A stretch of DNA of 64,000 nt. Origin: Marinobacter sediminum. GTDB taxonomy: Bacteria; Pseudomonadota; Gammaproteobacteria; Pseudomonadales; Oleiphilaceae. The notes beneath the pieces were generated by a model that was not told where the DNA came from, did no database searches, and worked only from the letters and a program-made list of their open reading frames with translations. The translations under genes were made by a program, and so were the position numbers. Within the stretch, counting starts at the first letter, position 1, and each line of letters starts with the position of its first letter. The stretch covers positions 372,001-436,000 of the forward strand of contig NZ_JAEMQH010000001.1 in the NCBI RefSeq assembly GCF_016820575.1. Direction: 5' to 3'. Of this stretch, positions 36,274 to 45,501 are shown piece by piece.

Positions 36274-36885
36274 TTAGTGCAGCGCTCTCAGCTCCCTGGG
36301 GTAGAGGGCTGCGCTGACTTCTGGTTCCTCAAGAAGATCAGCCAGTTCCCGATCGACATCAGTTTCCTGGCCTTCATCGGGCAGTGGCTCGAACAAGGTG
36401 CTGAGCCAAGCCGCAACCGACGGGGCTTCGTCCCGTTTATAGTCGGTGGACAGCGCCTTGATTCGGCGAAAGCCGACAATGCGCTGATGCTTGGGATCCC
36501 GAATCTGCTCGAACCCCCGCCAGTACACGTGATCTCGGGTGTGTAGCTGAACGAACAAGGTATCGATCGGGCTGTTATCAGCGGCGTCTGCGTCAGCATC
36601 GGCATGCTCCGATTCGCTGTCTGGCGCCATTTCCGGGTTTTTGTGACGAATGGTGGTCCAGGCTGGGTACAGCACGGCCACGGCATCCGCTTCCACATGC
36701 TCGCGGGCGGCGCGGAGGATCAGTCCCCAGCGGGCCTTGTCGGCATCGGTTTCAAGGGAGTTAATGGGCAAGTCGTAGCTTTGTTCACTGGACAGGACGA
36801 TCGCCATCATAGGGGCATCCAGCTCCCCCATTGCCTCGGCCTGTGCTACTGACACCAGATCATCGATTGCCATCGGTTGGTTCAT
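36274..36885 (-). CDS. hypothetical protein
   Basis: 203 residues, no signal peptide or membrane helix, so probably cytoplasmic. I do not recognise a family. Features: overall acidic, a central low-complexity acidic stretch (SEHADADADAADN) suggestive of a flexible linker between two folded parts, a WTTIRHKNPEMA segment, and FVQLHTRDHVYWRGFEQIRD. Coding character is supported by GC-rich third positions and a ribosome site (GGAGGCG about 9 nt before the ATG). It lies downstream of the amidase gene on the same strand, separated by a small hairpin, and converges on the HupE-like gene. Confidence 0.75.
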   Translation of the reverse strand: MNQPMAIDDLVSVAQAEAMGELDAPMMAIVLSSEQSYDLPINSLETDADKARWGLILRAAREHVEADAVAVLYPAWTTIRHKNPEMAPDSESEHADADADAADNSPIDTLFVQLHTRDHVYWRGFEQIRDPKHQRIVGFRRIKALSTDYKRDEAPSVAAWLSTLFEPLPDEGQETDVDRELADLLEEPEVSAALYPRELRALH

Positions 36886-36920
36886 AATACGCTCGCCTCC
36901 TCGATGCCATCAGGGTCGTT

Positions 36921-36942
36921 CAGGAAGGAAGGAACCTTCCTG
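36921..36942. other. 8-bp hairpin between amidase and hypothetical gene
   Basis: CAGGAAGG / CCTTCCTG with a 6-nt loop in the 123-bp gap between the amidase stop and the hypothetical protein start, both on the minus strand. No T run follows, so it is not a typical intrinsic terminator; it may be a regulatory inverted repeat for the downstream gene. Confidence 0.4.
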
Positions 36943-37008
36943 ATAGACAGCATAGCCTGTTCCGCACACAAAGATAAACGTGGAGTTTCCCCAACCGGAT
37001 CACAACCC

Positions 37009-38502
37009 CTAGCCGTCGAATGCGTTCTCCAGGCGCTCGTATTGGCCAAACCAGGGGCTCGCCTCTTCCAGCTGAGCCGCCAGTTGCAGCAGCCGGGCTT
37101 CATCGCCGTGCCGGCCGCCAAATTGCACGCCCACCGGTAAACCGGACTGACTCCAGTGCATGGGCACCGACATCGCCGGGGTACCCGTCAGGTTAGCCAG
37201 CTGGGTAAACGGGGTGCGGGCCAGGCTCTCCATCGCCATCTGATCCACCTGGCCAGTGCGGTGCACCAGCTTCCCCGCCTTCAGCGCCAGCATCACTTTG
37301 GCTACCAGTTTCAGGTGCGCCGGGGTATCCAGTTCGCCGATCCGGGCCGGAAGCTGGCCGGTGGTCGGGCACAGATAAAGATCGTAACGGCCAAAGAACG
37401 TGCCCAGGGCACGGGCAAAATCGTTCCAGCGCTGCCGGCGCCGAACGTAATCCGACAGCGGCATGGTGTTGCCCAGCATCCCGATCAGCCGGGTATCCAG
37501 CTCGAAACTGTCGTCCCCGGCACCGAACTCCTCGCGCGCCCGGGCCATCATCGCGGACACCTCGCCAAAGTAGAGCCCGAGGTAACAGCGGGCCAGCGCC
37601 ATGCCGTCATAGTCCGGGCGGGCGTACTCCACCGTGTGGCCCAGATTTTCCAGCACCCGCGCCGTGGCTTCCACCGCGCCAACGCAGTCGGGGGCCACCT
37701 CGGTCCCGTAGGGCGAGGCCGTGAACACACCAATTTTCAGGGTGCCCGGAGACTGCTGGATCAGATCCCGATACCGTCCCGCCGGCGCCGGGATTTCAAA
37801 CGGGTCGCCGGGGGCCGACCCACTAAGGACATCCAGCATGGCCGCACTATCGCGAACCGTGCGGCTGACCACGTGATCAGAAGAGGCGCCGGTCCAGGCC
37901 TCACCCACCAACGGGCCACTGGAAATGCGGCCCCGGGAGGGTTTGAGACCAAACAGGCCGTTGTAGGCCGCCGGAATGCGAATGGAACCGCCGCCATCGT
38001 TGGCACCGGCCATAGGCACCACGCCCGCAGCCACCGCCGCACCGGAACCACCACTGGACCCACCGGGAGTGCATTCGGTTTGCCACGGATTACGCGATGG
38101 CCCCCACAGCTCGGACTCGGTCACGGCTTTGAGCCCAAATTCCGGAGTCGCGGTGCGGCCCAGGAACACCAGGCCAGCCTCCCGCGCACGCCGGACAAAC
38201 TCTGAGTCCTGGGACGCAATATTGCGGGTCAGACCCCGGCTGCCATAGGTACAGGGATGACCCGCCTGCTCCTGGGCCAGATCCTTGAGCAGCAGCGGCA
38301 CCCCGGAGAACACCGACGAGGCTGGAAACTCCTGTTCCAGGGCTTCCGTGAACTGAGGATGGCAGATGGCGTTCAGCGAGCCGTTGACCCGGGTGGCCCG
38401 GTCAATAGCCGCCTCACACACTTCCCGGGGCGTTACTTCGCCACGTTGGATCAAATCTGCCAGTGCGGTGGCGTCATACCTCAGATATTCTGATTGCTTC
38501 AT
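37009..38502 (-). CDS. amidase-signature family hydrolase
   Basis: 497 residues. Ser-cisSer-Lys amidase with lysine K73 (VPLLLKDLA), cis-serine S149 (PGGSSGGS) and nucleophile S173 (DGGGSIRIPA); the 24-residue gap between the serines is the family norm. It would hydrolyse an amide to acid and ammonia; the substrate is unclear. No gatB/gatC neighbour is present, so it is not the transamidosome subunit. The ATG at 38502 has GGAA about 7 nt upstream. It is divergent from the lytic-transglycosylase-like gene. Confidence 0.93.
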   Translation of the reverse strand: MKQSEYLRYDATALADLIQRGEVTPREVCEAAIDRATRVNGSLNAICHPQFTEALEQEFPASSVFSGVPLLLKDLAQEQAGHPCTYGSRGLTRNIASQDSEFVRRAREAGLVFLGRTATPEFGLKAVTESELWGPSRNPWQTECTPGGSSGGSGAAVAAGVVPMAGANDGGGSIRIPAAYNGLFGLKPSRGRISSGPLVGEAWTGASSDHVVSRTVRDSAAMLDVLSGSAPGDPFEIPAPAGRYRDLIQQSPGTLKIGVFTASPYGTEVAPDCVGAVEATARVLENLGHTVEYARPDYDGMALARCYLGLYFGEVSAMMARAREEFGAGDDSFELDTRLIGMLGNTMPLSDYVRRRQRWNDFARALGTFFGRYDLYLCPTTGQLPARIGELDTPAHLKLVAKVMLALKAGKLVHRTGQVDQMAMESLARTPFTQLANLTGTPAMSVPMHWSQSGLPVGVQFGGRHGDEARLLQLAAQLEEASPWFGQYERLENAFDG

Positions 38503-38580
38503 GAGCGGTTCCGTTTGTTATTGTGGTCCCGGGACGGTCACGGTTTTCTCTTGAGTGGTTCGTATATGGTTTGGAGAGTC

Positions 38581-39693
38581 ATGAGCTTACGACAGCTCTG
38601 TGTGTTTTTCACCCTGGCCTGGGCGACGCTTGGCACCGCCAGCGCCAACCCGGGAAAAACCGCCACCAGTGACGACTGGACCCAGGTGGTTCGGAGCTCG
38701 CCCTACTGGGTCAGCCAGGGGGTCTACAGCAATGTGTTAACCATTCGCGGCTGGGTGCTGAAGGAATCCGGTTACTGCGCCGAAACCGATCGCCACATTT
38801 TGTTTGATATGCGGGGCCAGTTTCTGGCCTGGATCAGCGATGGCTCCGATCGGGACGAAACCCAGGCCCGGCTCAACGATACCCGGCAAAAGCTGTTCGA
38901 TGATAACCGCACCGACACCTGGCTGCCTGGCAAAACAGGCCAGACCGGGTACCCCTTCGCCCTGGCCTGCGACCAGCCACACGTGAACCTGGACGAGGCG
39001 GTGGCCCGCTACCTTGGCACCCTGCCTTCAGAACGGATCTGGGGTGCCTGGGACGATCTGAATTTCGCCTCCAGCGGCCAACCGGAATCCCTGCATTCCG
39101 CTCTTCGTTATGTCGTCCAGACCCGTCAGGACCAGGGTCGCCTGGACCTGCCGCGGGAGCTGCCCCTGTATCTGGCAGGCCAGATCCTGATCGAAAGCGG
39201 TGGCCAGGCCCGCGCCCATTCCGGCGCTAATGCACGGGGCATCCTGCAACTGTCGCCCTCGGCGCTGTCAGACTGCCGGATCAAACCACGCAACTACTGG
39301 CACCGTCTGGCGCAGATCGACTGCGCTCTGCGCCTGATGAATCAGAATGCCCGTAATCTCGAGCCTGCATTTGCCGAGCGCTTTGGCCACCTGCCCGAGA
39401 CCAAGCAACAGCGCCTGTTCACCCTGCTGCTGATCCAGGCCTACCATGGTGGCGCGGGCCGGGTTGAGGCCCTGCTGACCGACGAGGCCCTGTCCAAGCC
39501 CGCCGCCTACTTTGCCGAACACCATGACCGATTCACCGCCGGCGACATTGCCTTCGGCATGGTGTTCCATAACCTGGGCCGTGATCGCCTCGGGCTGGCC
39601 TCCCTGTATTACGTGGCCGACGTGCAGCTGGCCACGGAAGCCCTGTGCCGCACCCCCCGGCTGAACAGCACGGACTTCTGTGCATGGAAATAA
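38581..39693 (+). CDS. periplasmic lytic-transglycosylase-like (SLT fold) protein
   Basis: About 370 residues. Signal peptide (CVFFTLAWATLGTASAN), a 150-residue N-terminal domain, then a goose-lysozyme/SLT-like region with ILIESGGQARAHSGANARGILQLSPSAL, where the glutamate of ESGG fits the catalytic position and ARGILQL fits the GLMQ-like motif. It may cleave peptidoglycan glycan strands in the periplasm. The ATG at 38581 was chosen because it directly precedes the signal peptide and has GGAG upstream. Its end overlaps the TauE/SafE permease start by 10 nt, so the two are coupled. Confidence 0.85.
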   Translation: MSLRQLCVFFTLAWATLGTASANPGKTATSDDWTQVVRSSPYWVSQGVYSNVLTIRGWVLKESGYCAETDRHILFDMRGQFLAWISDGSDRDETQARLNDTRQKLFDDNRTDTWLPGKTGQTGYPFALACDQPHVNLDEAVARYLGTLPSERIWGAWDDLNFASSGQPESLHSALRYVVQTRQDQGRLDLPRELPLYLAGQILIESGGQARAHSGANARGILQLSPSALSDCRIKPRNYWHRLAQIDCALRLMNQNARNLEPAFAERFGHLPETKQQRLFTLLLIQAYHGGAGRVEALLTDEALSKPAAYFAEHHDRFTAGDIAFGMVFHNLGRDRLGLASLYYVADVQLATEALCRTPRLNSTDFCAWK

Positions 39694-40448
39694 CTCTCCT
39701 GCCCGACAGCCTGAGCCTTCCGGTTGCGGCGTTCCTGTTAGCGTGTTCGGTCCTGACCTCCATGATCACCGCCAGCCTGGGCGCCGGCGGCGGGGTACTG
39801 CTGCTGGTACTGATGGCTACCTGGATGCCGCCCGCGGCCATCATCCCGGTGCATGGCATGATCCAGCTGGGCTCCAACGGCGGACGGGCGCTGCTTACCC
39901 GGAAACAGGTCGATTGGAAGGTGATTGGCGCCTTTGCGCCGGGTGTACTGGTGGGTGCGGCCCTTGGGGCCTGGCTGCTGGTCGATCTGCCGGCCGCAGC
40001 CTGGCAACTGACCATCGCCCTGTTCGTGCTGTTTCTGTGCTGGGGACCGGCCCTGCCCAAGGCCTCGTTTGGAAACACGGGAATATTTCTGGCCTCGGGC
40101 CTGACCAGCTTCATCAGCCTGTTTGTCGGCGCCACCGGGCCACTGGTTGCGGCCTTTATCAAACAGATTCACCGGGACCGCTTCACCACCGTGGCCACCT
40201 TCGCCACCGCCATGACCTTGCAGCACGCGCCCAAGGCGCTGGTTTTCACGGTAGCGGGGTTTGTCTTCCCGGATTGGCTGCCCTTCATCCTGGCTATGAT
40301 AGCCAGTGGCTTTGCCGGAACCTGGCTGGGCCTGCACGTGCTCAAGTCACTCAGTAACCGCTGGTTTCACCAGGCCTTCAACCTGATCTTAACTGCCCTG
40401 GCCGCCCGGCTATTGTGGCAGGCCGGCCAGTCCTCAGGCTGGTGGTAA
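39684..40448 (+). CDS. TauE/SafE family anion permease
   Basis: 254 residues with seven or eight hydrophobic helices and the family pattern SLGAGGGVLLLVLMATW and HGMIQLGSNGGRALLTRK. Members export or import sulfite, sulfoacetate and related anions across the inner membrane; the substrate here is not indicated by context. The start overlaps the upstream gene by 10 nt. It ends 3 nt before the convergent GGDEF gene, with no terminator visible. Confidence 0.9.
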   Translation: MEITLLPDSLSLPVAAFLLACSVLTSMITASLGAGGGVLLLVLMATWMPPAAIIPVHGMIQLGSNGGRALLTRKQVDWKVIGAFAPGVLVGAALGAWLLVDLPAAAWQLTIALFVLFLCWGPALPKASFGNTGIFLASGLTSFISLFVGATGPLVAAFIKQIHRDRFTTVATFATAMTLQHAPKALVFTVAGFVFPDWLPFILAMIASGFAGTWLGLHVLKSLSNRWFHQAFNLILTALAARLLWQAGQSSGWW

Positions 40449-40451
40449 GCG

Positions 40452-42794
40452 TCAGGACCGGGCTGGCATCACCACCACGGCGTTGCGACCACGGGATTTG
40501 GCGGTGTAGGAGCCCTCATCGGCCCGGGCCATGACTTCTCGCGGCCCGCTGTCACCGGGGGCGAGTTCGGTCAAGCCGATACTGGCGGTAACACCAAAGC
40601 TTCGACCGTCCTGTTCGATCCGCAAGTCCTGAACCCGTGCCCGGATGCGTTCGGCCAGCGTCTCCGCCCGCTCCAGCCCGCACATGGGCAAAATGATGCC
40701 GAATTCATCACCACCCAGGCGGGCGACGGTGTCGGACTGTCGAACCGTGTCTTTGAACAGATCGGCCAGACGCTTGAGCAAGTCGTCCCCGAGCAGGTGG
40801 CCGCCCTGGTCGTTAACGGGTTTGAAATGGTCCAGATCGATCAGCATCAGCACCGAACGCGCAGTCGGCTCGGTCACTTCACTCAGGCACTTGAGCAGGG
40901 AGGCACTGAAGGCCCGGCGATTAAGCAGATGGGTCAGGCTGTCGTGGGTGGCCTCCCAGGACAGGCGTTCTTCCTGACGACGACGTTCGCTGTCGTCCCG
41001 GATCACGAACACCATACGTTCGTTAAACCGGCCCTGACGAACATGGAGCACGGTCAGGTCGATATCGTACCGACCATCGTTGCGGTTCTTCAGGGTGGCG
41101 TACAGGCTGTCGATGTCGCCACCGGTCAGAAAATCATTGTGGCTCAAAACCTTTTCTTCGCTCCAGATTTCCACCAGATCAAAAAAATTATGCTGGGCGC
41201 AGTCGCCCTCGGCGCCCAGGAATTGGCAAGCAGTCTGGTTGGCGAACCGAATCCGGCCTTCAATATCCACCATCAACACGCCTTCCTGCAGCACGCCGAG
41301 GATGTTTTCGGCGCGTTGTTGCTCCTCGCGCAGAGCCTCTTCCACCTCCAGCTCCCGGGACACGTCCCGGACAACGGTAATGCTGCCCAGGGTCTTGTCC
41401 GGTGTTTCAATCACCGAAGTCATCACATCACCCCAGATCAGGTCCCGCTCGCCGCGACTTAGAATGCGGAATCGACCCCGGAACACCTCTTTGTTCCTGA
41501 GTGACTGCCTCCAACCACTCAATACTGCTTCCCGGTCAGCCTCGAGGACGCCCTCGATCAGATAAGTATGCTGAAGTTCCGACGCTGGCCGCCCAATGAG
41601 GTTTTCAAAGGCCGGGTTCACGAAATCGATGCGGCCAAGAACATCGGTCTGGATGATGCCTATCGGCGCGCTCTGGGTCAGGGAACGGAAAAAGGCCTCG
41701 CGCTCTGCCAGAGAGGTCAATACGTCTTCACGCTCGTCCATGACAGTATTGAAAATCTCAGCCACCTGCCGGATTTCCCGACCACCGCTGACATCCACCG
41801 GCACGGTACGAACCCCCAGGTGCCGCTCATTGATTTGCTGACCCAGCACCTGAAGGGGCGCCATCAGCCGTCGGAAGCGCCAGAGTGCAAAAGGGGTCAC
41901 AACACCAACAATGCCCAGCAACGTCCACAGGAAGGCATCGGTCATCCGGGTAATCGGTGCAAAAGCTTCCCGAGCCGGCCATACCGCCGCGACAAACCAG
42001 GGCACCTGATCCATCTGCCGGACCGACATGATGGTACGAACGCCCTCGCCGTTGCGGGTTTGCCGGGTACCTTCAAACCCCTCCATGGCATCCTTGAGCA
42101 CCGGATTACCAACGCGCACAGGCACCATCACTTGGCCTGTCCGCCCATGAGCCAGGGTAATACCGCTGCGGGTGGCCACACCCAGGTAGCCGGTTTCGCC
42201 AATACGAAGGTCGGCAACTTCCTCCATGAAATTCTCGCCGCTCAGCAGCAGGGCGCCGGCGAGCATGCCAATGAATTTCTGACGATGATCGAAGATCGGC
42301 GCAACGATAGTGATCGCCGGCTGATCCTGATAAATCGAGACGTAGGGTTCGCTAATAACCGGGGTCAACCGCTGGGATGCGTCTTGAAAATAATCACGGT
42401 GGCTTAAATTAGAGCCGATCAGATCAAGATCCGAGAGATTTTCTGCAAGAACATTGCCTTTGGAATCAATCAGGTAAACAGCATCGAACAGGTCCTGGAG
42501 AGCATATTGCTCACCAATAAGAGCATTGGCGCGACCCTCCAGCATGGCTTCATCCATGGCAAAGCTGCGGGCCACATGACTAATCGTATCCAGCCGGCGC
42601 GCTAGCTTGTCATCCAGCTCACCAGCAACCAGTTGCGCAATGGTTGCTACCTGGTTTTTTGCCTGCTGTTCCAGCTCACTCTGACTGAGCACGGCGCCCA
42701 CCACGGCAACCACCAACGCCGACGACAAGGTGAAGCCAATCACCAGCACCACCGCACGGTTCGCCAGACTCCCGAGCCAGCGTTTAATCATCAT
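40452..42794 (-). CDS. membrane diguanylate cyclase with dCache, HAMP, two PAS and GGDEF domains
   Basis: 780 residues. N-terminal helix (about 14-36), a double-Cache periplasmic sensor (about 40-280), a second helix (about 288-306), a HAMP-like linker, two PAS domains (about 365-480 and 495-605) and a GGDEF domain (about 620-778). The catalytic motif GGDEF is intact, and an RQSD inhibitory site lies five residues before it, so it should produce cyclic di-GMP with product inhibition. No EAL domain is present. dCache sensors typically bind amino acids, organic acids or amines. It is transcribed alone, divergent from the ExbB operon. Confidence 0.95.
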   Translation of the reverse strand: MMIKRWLGSLANRAVVLVIGFTLSSALVVAVVGAVLSQSELEQQAKNQVATIAQLVAGELDDKLARRLDTISHVARSFAMDEAMLEGRANALIGEQYALQDLFDAVYLIDSKGNVLAENLSDLDLIGSNLSHRDYFQDASQRLTPVISEPYVSIYQDQPAITIVAPIFDHRQKFIGMLAGALLLSGENFMEEVADLRIGETGYLGVATRSGITLAHGRTGQVMVPVRVGNPVLKDAMEGFEGTRQTRNGEGVRTIMSVRQMDQVPWFVAAVWPAREAFAPITRMTDAFLWTLLGIVGVVTPFALWRFRRLMAPLQVLGQQINERHLGVRTVPVDVSGGREIRQVAEIFNTVMDEREDVLTSLAEREAFFRSLTQSAPIGIIQTDVLGRIDFVNPAFENLIGRPASELQHTYLIEGVLEADREAVLSGWRQSLRNKEVFRGRFRILSRGERDLIWGDVMTSVIETPDKTLGSITVVRDVSRELEVEEALREEQQRAENILGVLQEGVLMVDIEGRIRFANQTACQFLGAEGDCAQHNFFDLVEIWSEEKVLSHNDFLTGGDIDSLYATLKNRNDGRYDIDLTVLHVRQGRFNERMVFVIRDDSERRRQEERLSWEATHDSLTHLLNRRAFSASLLKCLSEVTEPTARSVLMLIDLDHFKPVNDQGGHLLGDDLLKRLADLFKDTVRQSDTVARLGGDEFGIILPMCGLERAETLAERIRARVQDLRIEQDGRSFGVTASIGLTELAPGDSGPREVMARADEGSYTAKSRGRNAVVVMPARS

Positions 42795-42943
42795 TTTCTT
42801 CCAGCGTTGAATGCTTGGGGGTTGGAGTAAAGGTTGGACTAATCAGATCGTCTCCGCAGCTGACCACGTTGTAGTTGGGCGTGATGAATTGAGGGCTGGC
42901 GCCGGGCATTTTAACAGAGCTGGGGCGATTGTCAGATTACGCC

Positions 42944-42971
42944 TTGCAAACGTATTGATAAGCGTTATCAT
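42944..42971 (+). promoter_or_regulatory. promoter with overlapping Fur box for exbB-exbD-exbD-tonB
   Basis: TTGCAA (42944-42949), 16-bp spacer, TATCAT (42966-42971) form a good sigma-70 promoter. TGATAAG-C-GTTATCA at 42956-42970 matches the 7-1-7 Fur consensus (TGATAAT-N-ATTATCA) at 12 of 14 arm positions and covers the spacer and -10. This predicts repression by iron-loaded Fur. Confidence 0.75.
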
Positions 42972-43003
42972 TCGCAGCTGAATTTATTTTTGCGAGGATC
43001 CCC

Positions 43004-43798
43004 ATGCCAGATTCTTCCCTGCTCTCATCAGCCGAGCCCTTCAACGGCCCGCTCGCCCAGCTGTTTGAGATGGGCGGGCCGGTCATGATGGTGCTGGCCG
43101 CCCTCGCAGTAATCGGGTTCGTAACCTTCCTCTACCTGATGCTGATCGGTGCTTTCTACGCACCACGCCTGACCCGCCCACTGAAGCGCTTCATGACGGT
43201 TTGGCAACAAACACCCGCTGATGCCCAGCCCGAGACGTTCCGCCAGCAGGCCAGCGCCGTCGGCCGGCTCAACCCGTTGCTGCCGCTGGTACTCGATACC
43301 GCCAAGGCCTGTCAGGCCCAGCGCGACCAGGCCCGCATCAAAACCACGGCGGCACGGGATGCCCAGGAAGCACTGCAGCCGTTTGAAGCCCCGCTTAAGA
43401 TCATTGAGGTCATTGCCGCGCTCGCGCCGCTGCTGGGGTTGTTGGGTACGGTAATGGGCATGATCGACGCTTTTGGCGCCATGGCGACATCCGAGGGCCG
43501 TGCCAACGCGACGCAACTCAGTGGCGGCATCTACGAGGCTTTGACCACCACCGCGGCTGGTCTGGTGATTGCCATCCCCTTTGCGGCCCTGGCCGCCTGG
43601 ATCGAGTTCCGGCTGCGCCGACTGCACGCCACCATCAACAGCACCCTGGTGACTGTCCTGAATGGCGCTGACGGCCTTAAGGTCGCGACAGCCGGACCAA
43701 AGGGCGAGCTGGGACCGGAAGCCGACACCCAAGACAGCAGCGAGCCACAGGATTTCGCAGCACGCAGTCGACAGCGCCTGGCCCATGCAACTGGTTGA
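43004..43798 (+). CDS. exbB: MotA/TolQ/ExbB proton-channel protein
   Basis: 264 residues with three hydrophobic helices and the ExbB/TolQ core (IEVIAALAPLLGLLGTVMGMIDAFGAMA; GGIYEALTTTAAGLVIAIPFAALAAW). Forms the proton channel with ExbD that energises TonB. It leads an operon exbB-exbD-exbD-tonB behind a Fur-type promoter, which points to iron-siderophore uptake rather than the Tol system. Its stop lies inside the next gene (14-nt overlap). Confidence 0.92.
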   Translation: MPDSSLLSSAEPFNGPLAQLFEMGGPVMMVLAALAVIGFVTFLYLMLIGAFYAPRLTRPLKRFMTVWQQTPADAQPETFRQQASAVGRLNPLLPLVLDTAKACQAQRDQARIKTTAARDAQEALQPFEAPLKIIEVIAALAPLLGLLGTVMGMIDAFGAMATSEGRANATQLSGGIYEALTTTAAGLVIAIPFAALAAWIEFRLRRLHATINSTLVTVLNGADGLKVATAGPKGELGPEADTQDSSEPQDFAARSRQRLAHATG

Positions 43799-44180
43799 AC
43801 CCCGGCCCAGCCGACCCATTCCCATTCGCATGACACCGCTGATTGATGTGGTGTTCATCCTGCTGGTGTTTTTCATGCTCACTAGCCGTCTATTGCCCGT
43901 GGGCTCATTGGAACTGGCCAATGCCACCCCGGAGAAGCGCACCGAGGCTGGCGATCCGATTCCCGCACTGACCGTAGGCAACGACGGCCGGGTGCTATGG
44001 CAGGGGCAGGCGTTTACACCGGATGAGCTGATTCCAGCCCTTGCCGCAGAGGGGGTGAACGAAGTCACTCTGGGCACCCGGCCACAAACCCGACTGGGAC
44101 AGTTCACCCAGGCCCTGACCCGCCTGGACGCCGCCGGCATCGAAACCCATTGGCAAAGGCAACCCGAACAGACCCCATGA
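43785..44180 (+). CDS. exbD: ExbD/TolR biopolymer transport protein, first copy
   Basis: 131 residues. One N-terminal helix with the ExbD motif MTPLIDVVFILLVFFMLTS, in which the aspartate is the proton-carrying residue, then a small periplasmic domain. It overlaps exbB by 14 nt and the following exbD-like gene by 4 nt (ATGA), a tightly coupled set. Confidence 0.9.
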   Translation: MQLVEPRPSRPIPIRMTPLIDVVFILLVFFMLTSRLLPVGSLELANATPEKRTEAGDPIPALTVGNDGRVLWQGQAFTPDELIPALAAEGVNEVTLGTRPQTRLGQFTQALTRLDAAGIETHWQRQPEQTP

Positions 44181-44587
44181 CCGACCTGGTTCCACCACCG
44201 TTCAGCTCAGGCAAGACCTTGATGGAGCGCGTGGAAGATGCGCTATTGCCACTGATCAATCTGGTGTTTCTGCTGCTGATGTTTTTTATCGTGGCCGGCC
44301 AGATGGCCGATGAGCCACTGCCAACGCTGCCCACTGCCGAGACCGGAGCGCAGCAGCAGGAACCCCGGGCCGAGCTGTCGGTGACCAGCAAGGGCGACTG
44401 GAAGATCGCCGGCCAGGTCCTGAACCGGGAACGCCTACTTGCATTGCTGCCGCCGGCAGATCCACAACAGCCGTTGACCGTCGCCGCGGCCGAGGGCCTG
44501 GCCATGGCCAAACTGGAGAGCCTGTTCAGAACCCTCGAAGACGCAGGCTACACCGAAATCCTGCTGTTGACGGAACCGGCTCCATGA
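44177..44587 (+). CDS. ExbD/TolR-like protein, second copy
   Basis: 136 residues. N-terminal helix ([19 protein letters not shown]) where the position of the essential ExbD aspartate is occupied by asparagine (PLINLVF), so this copy may be non-proton-carrying. It starts in the ATGA overlap with the first exbD and its stop overlaps tonB by 4 nt. A heteromeric ExbD pair, one active and one modified, is a plausible reading. Confidence 0.88.
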   Translation: MTDLVPPPFSSGKTLMERVEDALLPLINLVFLLLMFFIVAGQMADEPLPTLPTAETGAQQQEPRAELSVTSKGDWKIAGQVLNRERLLALLPPADPQQPLTVAAAEGLAMAKLESLFRTLEDAGYTEILLLTEPAP

Positions 44588-45306
44588 AAGCATCCCCACA
44601 GTTGATCAGGACGGGGCTGTTACTGGTCGCGGTCGTGACCGCTGGGCTGATCCTGCTGTTCGCTATACCCCAGCAACCGATCACCCAACTGGCAATGGGT
44701 GAGGCGCCCAGCAACACTGCCCCGGCGGTTCGCATCAGTCTGGCGCCACAACAGGAACCCCAACCTGAGCCGACCCCCGAACAGCCGTCAGAGCCGGAGC
44801 CCCAGCCAAAACCCGAGCCCGTACCGGAACCAGAGCCTGAACCCGAACCCGAACCAGTGCCTGAAACAGTGCCTAAGCCAGAACCGGAGCCAAACACCAA
44901 ACCGGAACCGGCGGCCGAAACCAGCCCGCGGGAACCGTCGGCAACCACAGCCACGGACGTTGCCGAGAGTACCGAACCGAAAAACCAGCAGGTCCAGCTT
45001 GAAGCGGGCAGTTCTGCCAGAATCGACGAGTATCTGAAGCAGCTCAGCCGGCATCTGAGCCAGCATTACCAATACCCCAGACGGGCGCGTCGGTTGGGAC
45101 AGGAAGGCACGCCAGTGGTGGTCTTCAGGTTCGATCGGGAGGGGAAACTGCTGGAACTGCACTTGAAAACCGGTTCTGGCCACCCGTTGCTCGATGACGC
45201 CGCCCTGGAGATGCTCAGAGACGCCGCCCCCCTGCCGGCTGTGCCTGCCAGAATGAATGGCCAGAGTTTCAGCTACGCTCTGCCCGTCCGATTCCGTCTG
45301 CGTTGA
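44584..45306 (+). CDS. tonB: TonB energy transducer
   Basis: 240 residues. N-terminal helix ([18 protein letters not shown]), a long Pro-Glu spacer (about residues 58-115, PEPEPEPEP runs with PKPEP) that spans the periplasm, and a C-terminal TonB domain ([58 protein letters not shown]) that contacts outer-membrane receptors. Last gene of the Fur-controlled operon. It ends before a regulatory region of the nitrite-transport unit and no clear terminator follows. Confidence 0.92.
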   Translation: MKASPQLIRTGLLLVAVVTAGLILLFAIPQQPITQLAMGEAPSNTAPAVRISLAPQQEPQPEPTPEQPSEPEPQPKPEPVPEPEPEPEPEPVPETVPKPEPEPNTKPEPAAETSPREPSATTATDVAESTEPKNQQVQLEAGSSARIDEYLKQLSRHLSQHYQYPRRARRLGQEGTPVVVFRFDREGKLLELHLKTGSGHPLLDDAALEMLRDAAPLPAVPARMNGQSFSYALPVRFRLR

Positions 45307-45361
45307 GACCTGACTGAACCGAACCGGTCCGAACCACAGTGCAGCACTGACCGAAAAATAC

Positions 45362-45376
45362 GCACTGAACCGGTGC
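45362..45376 (+). promoter_or_regulatory. NtrC-type enhancer site
   Basis: GCAC-TGAACCG-GTGC, an inverted repeat with 7-bp spacer as in NtrC enhancers, about 100 bp upstream of the sigma-54 element. A further 13-bp palindrome (CAGTGCAGCACTG, 45337-45349) and repeated GAACC motifs lie just upstream and may extend the enhancer. Confidence 0.55.
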
Positions 45377-45474
45377 GTGCCACCGTGCCAAATGACCAAT
45401 GCCGCACTGTGAAAAACAAACCGCCCTCCGTAAGCCCCTGAGCCGAATAAGCTTTAAGCTTCACCCCACGACTC

Positions 45475-45490
45475 TGGCACAGTCCCTGCA
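45475..45490 (+). promoter_or_regulatory. sigma-54 promoter of the formate/nitrite-family transporter unit
   Basis: TGGCAC-AGTCC-CTGCA, -24/-12 elements with exact spacing; only one base of the -12 core (C for the first T) departs from consensus. It precedes the leader and transporter gene. Confidence 0.75.
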
Positions 45491-45501
45491 CTAATCAGAT
45501 C

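Noticed and set aside
43028-44140. 370-codon frame antisense to exbB-exbD
   Set aside because: Overlaps three well-supported genes and has no recognisable domain.
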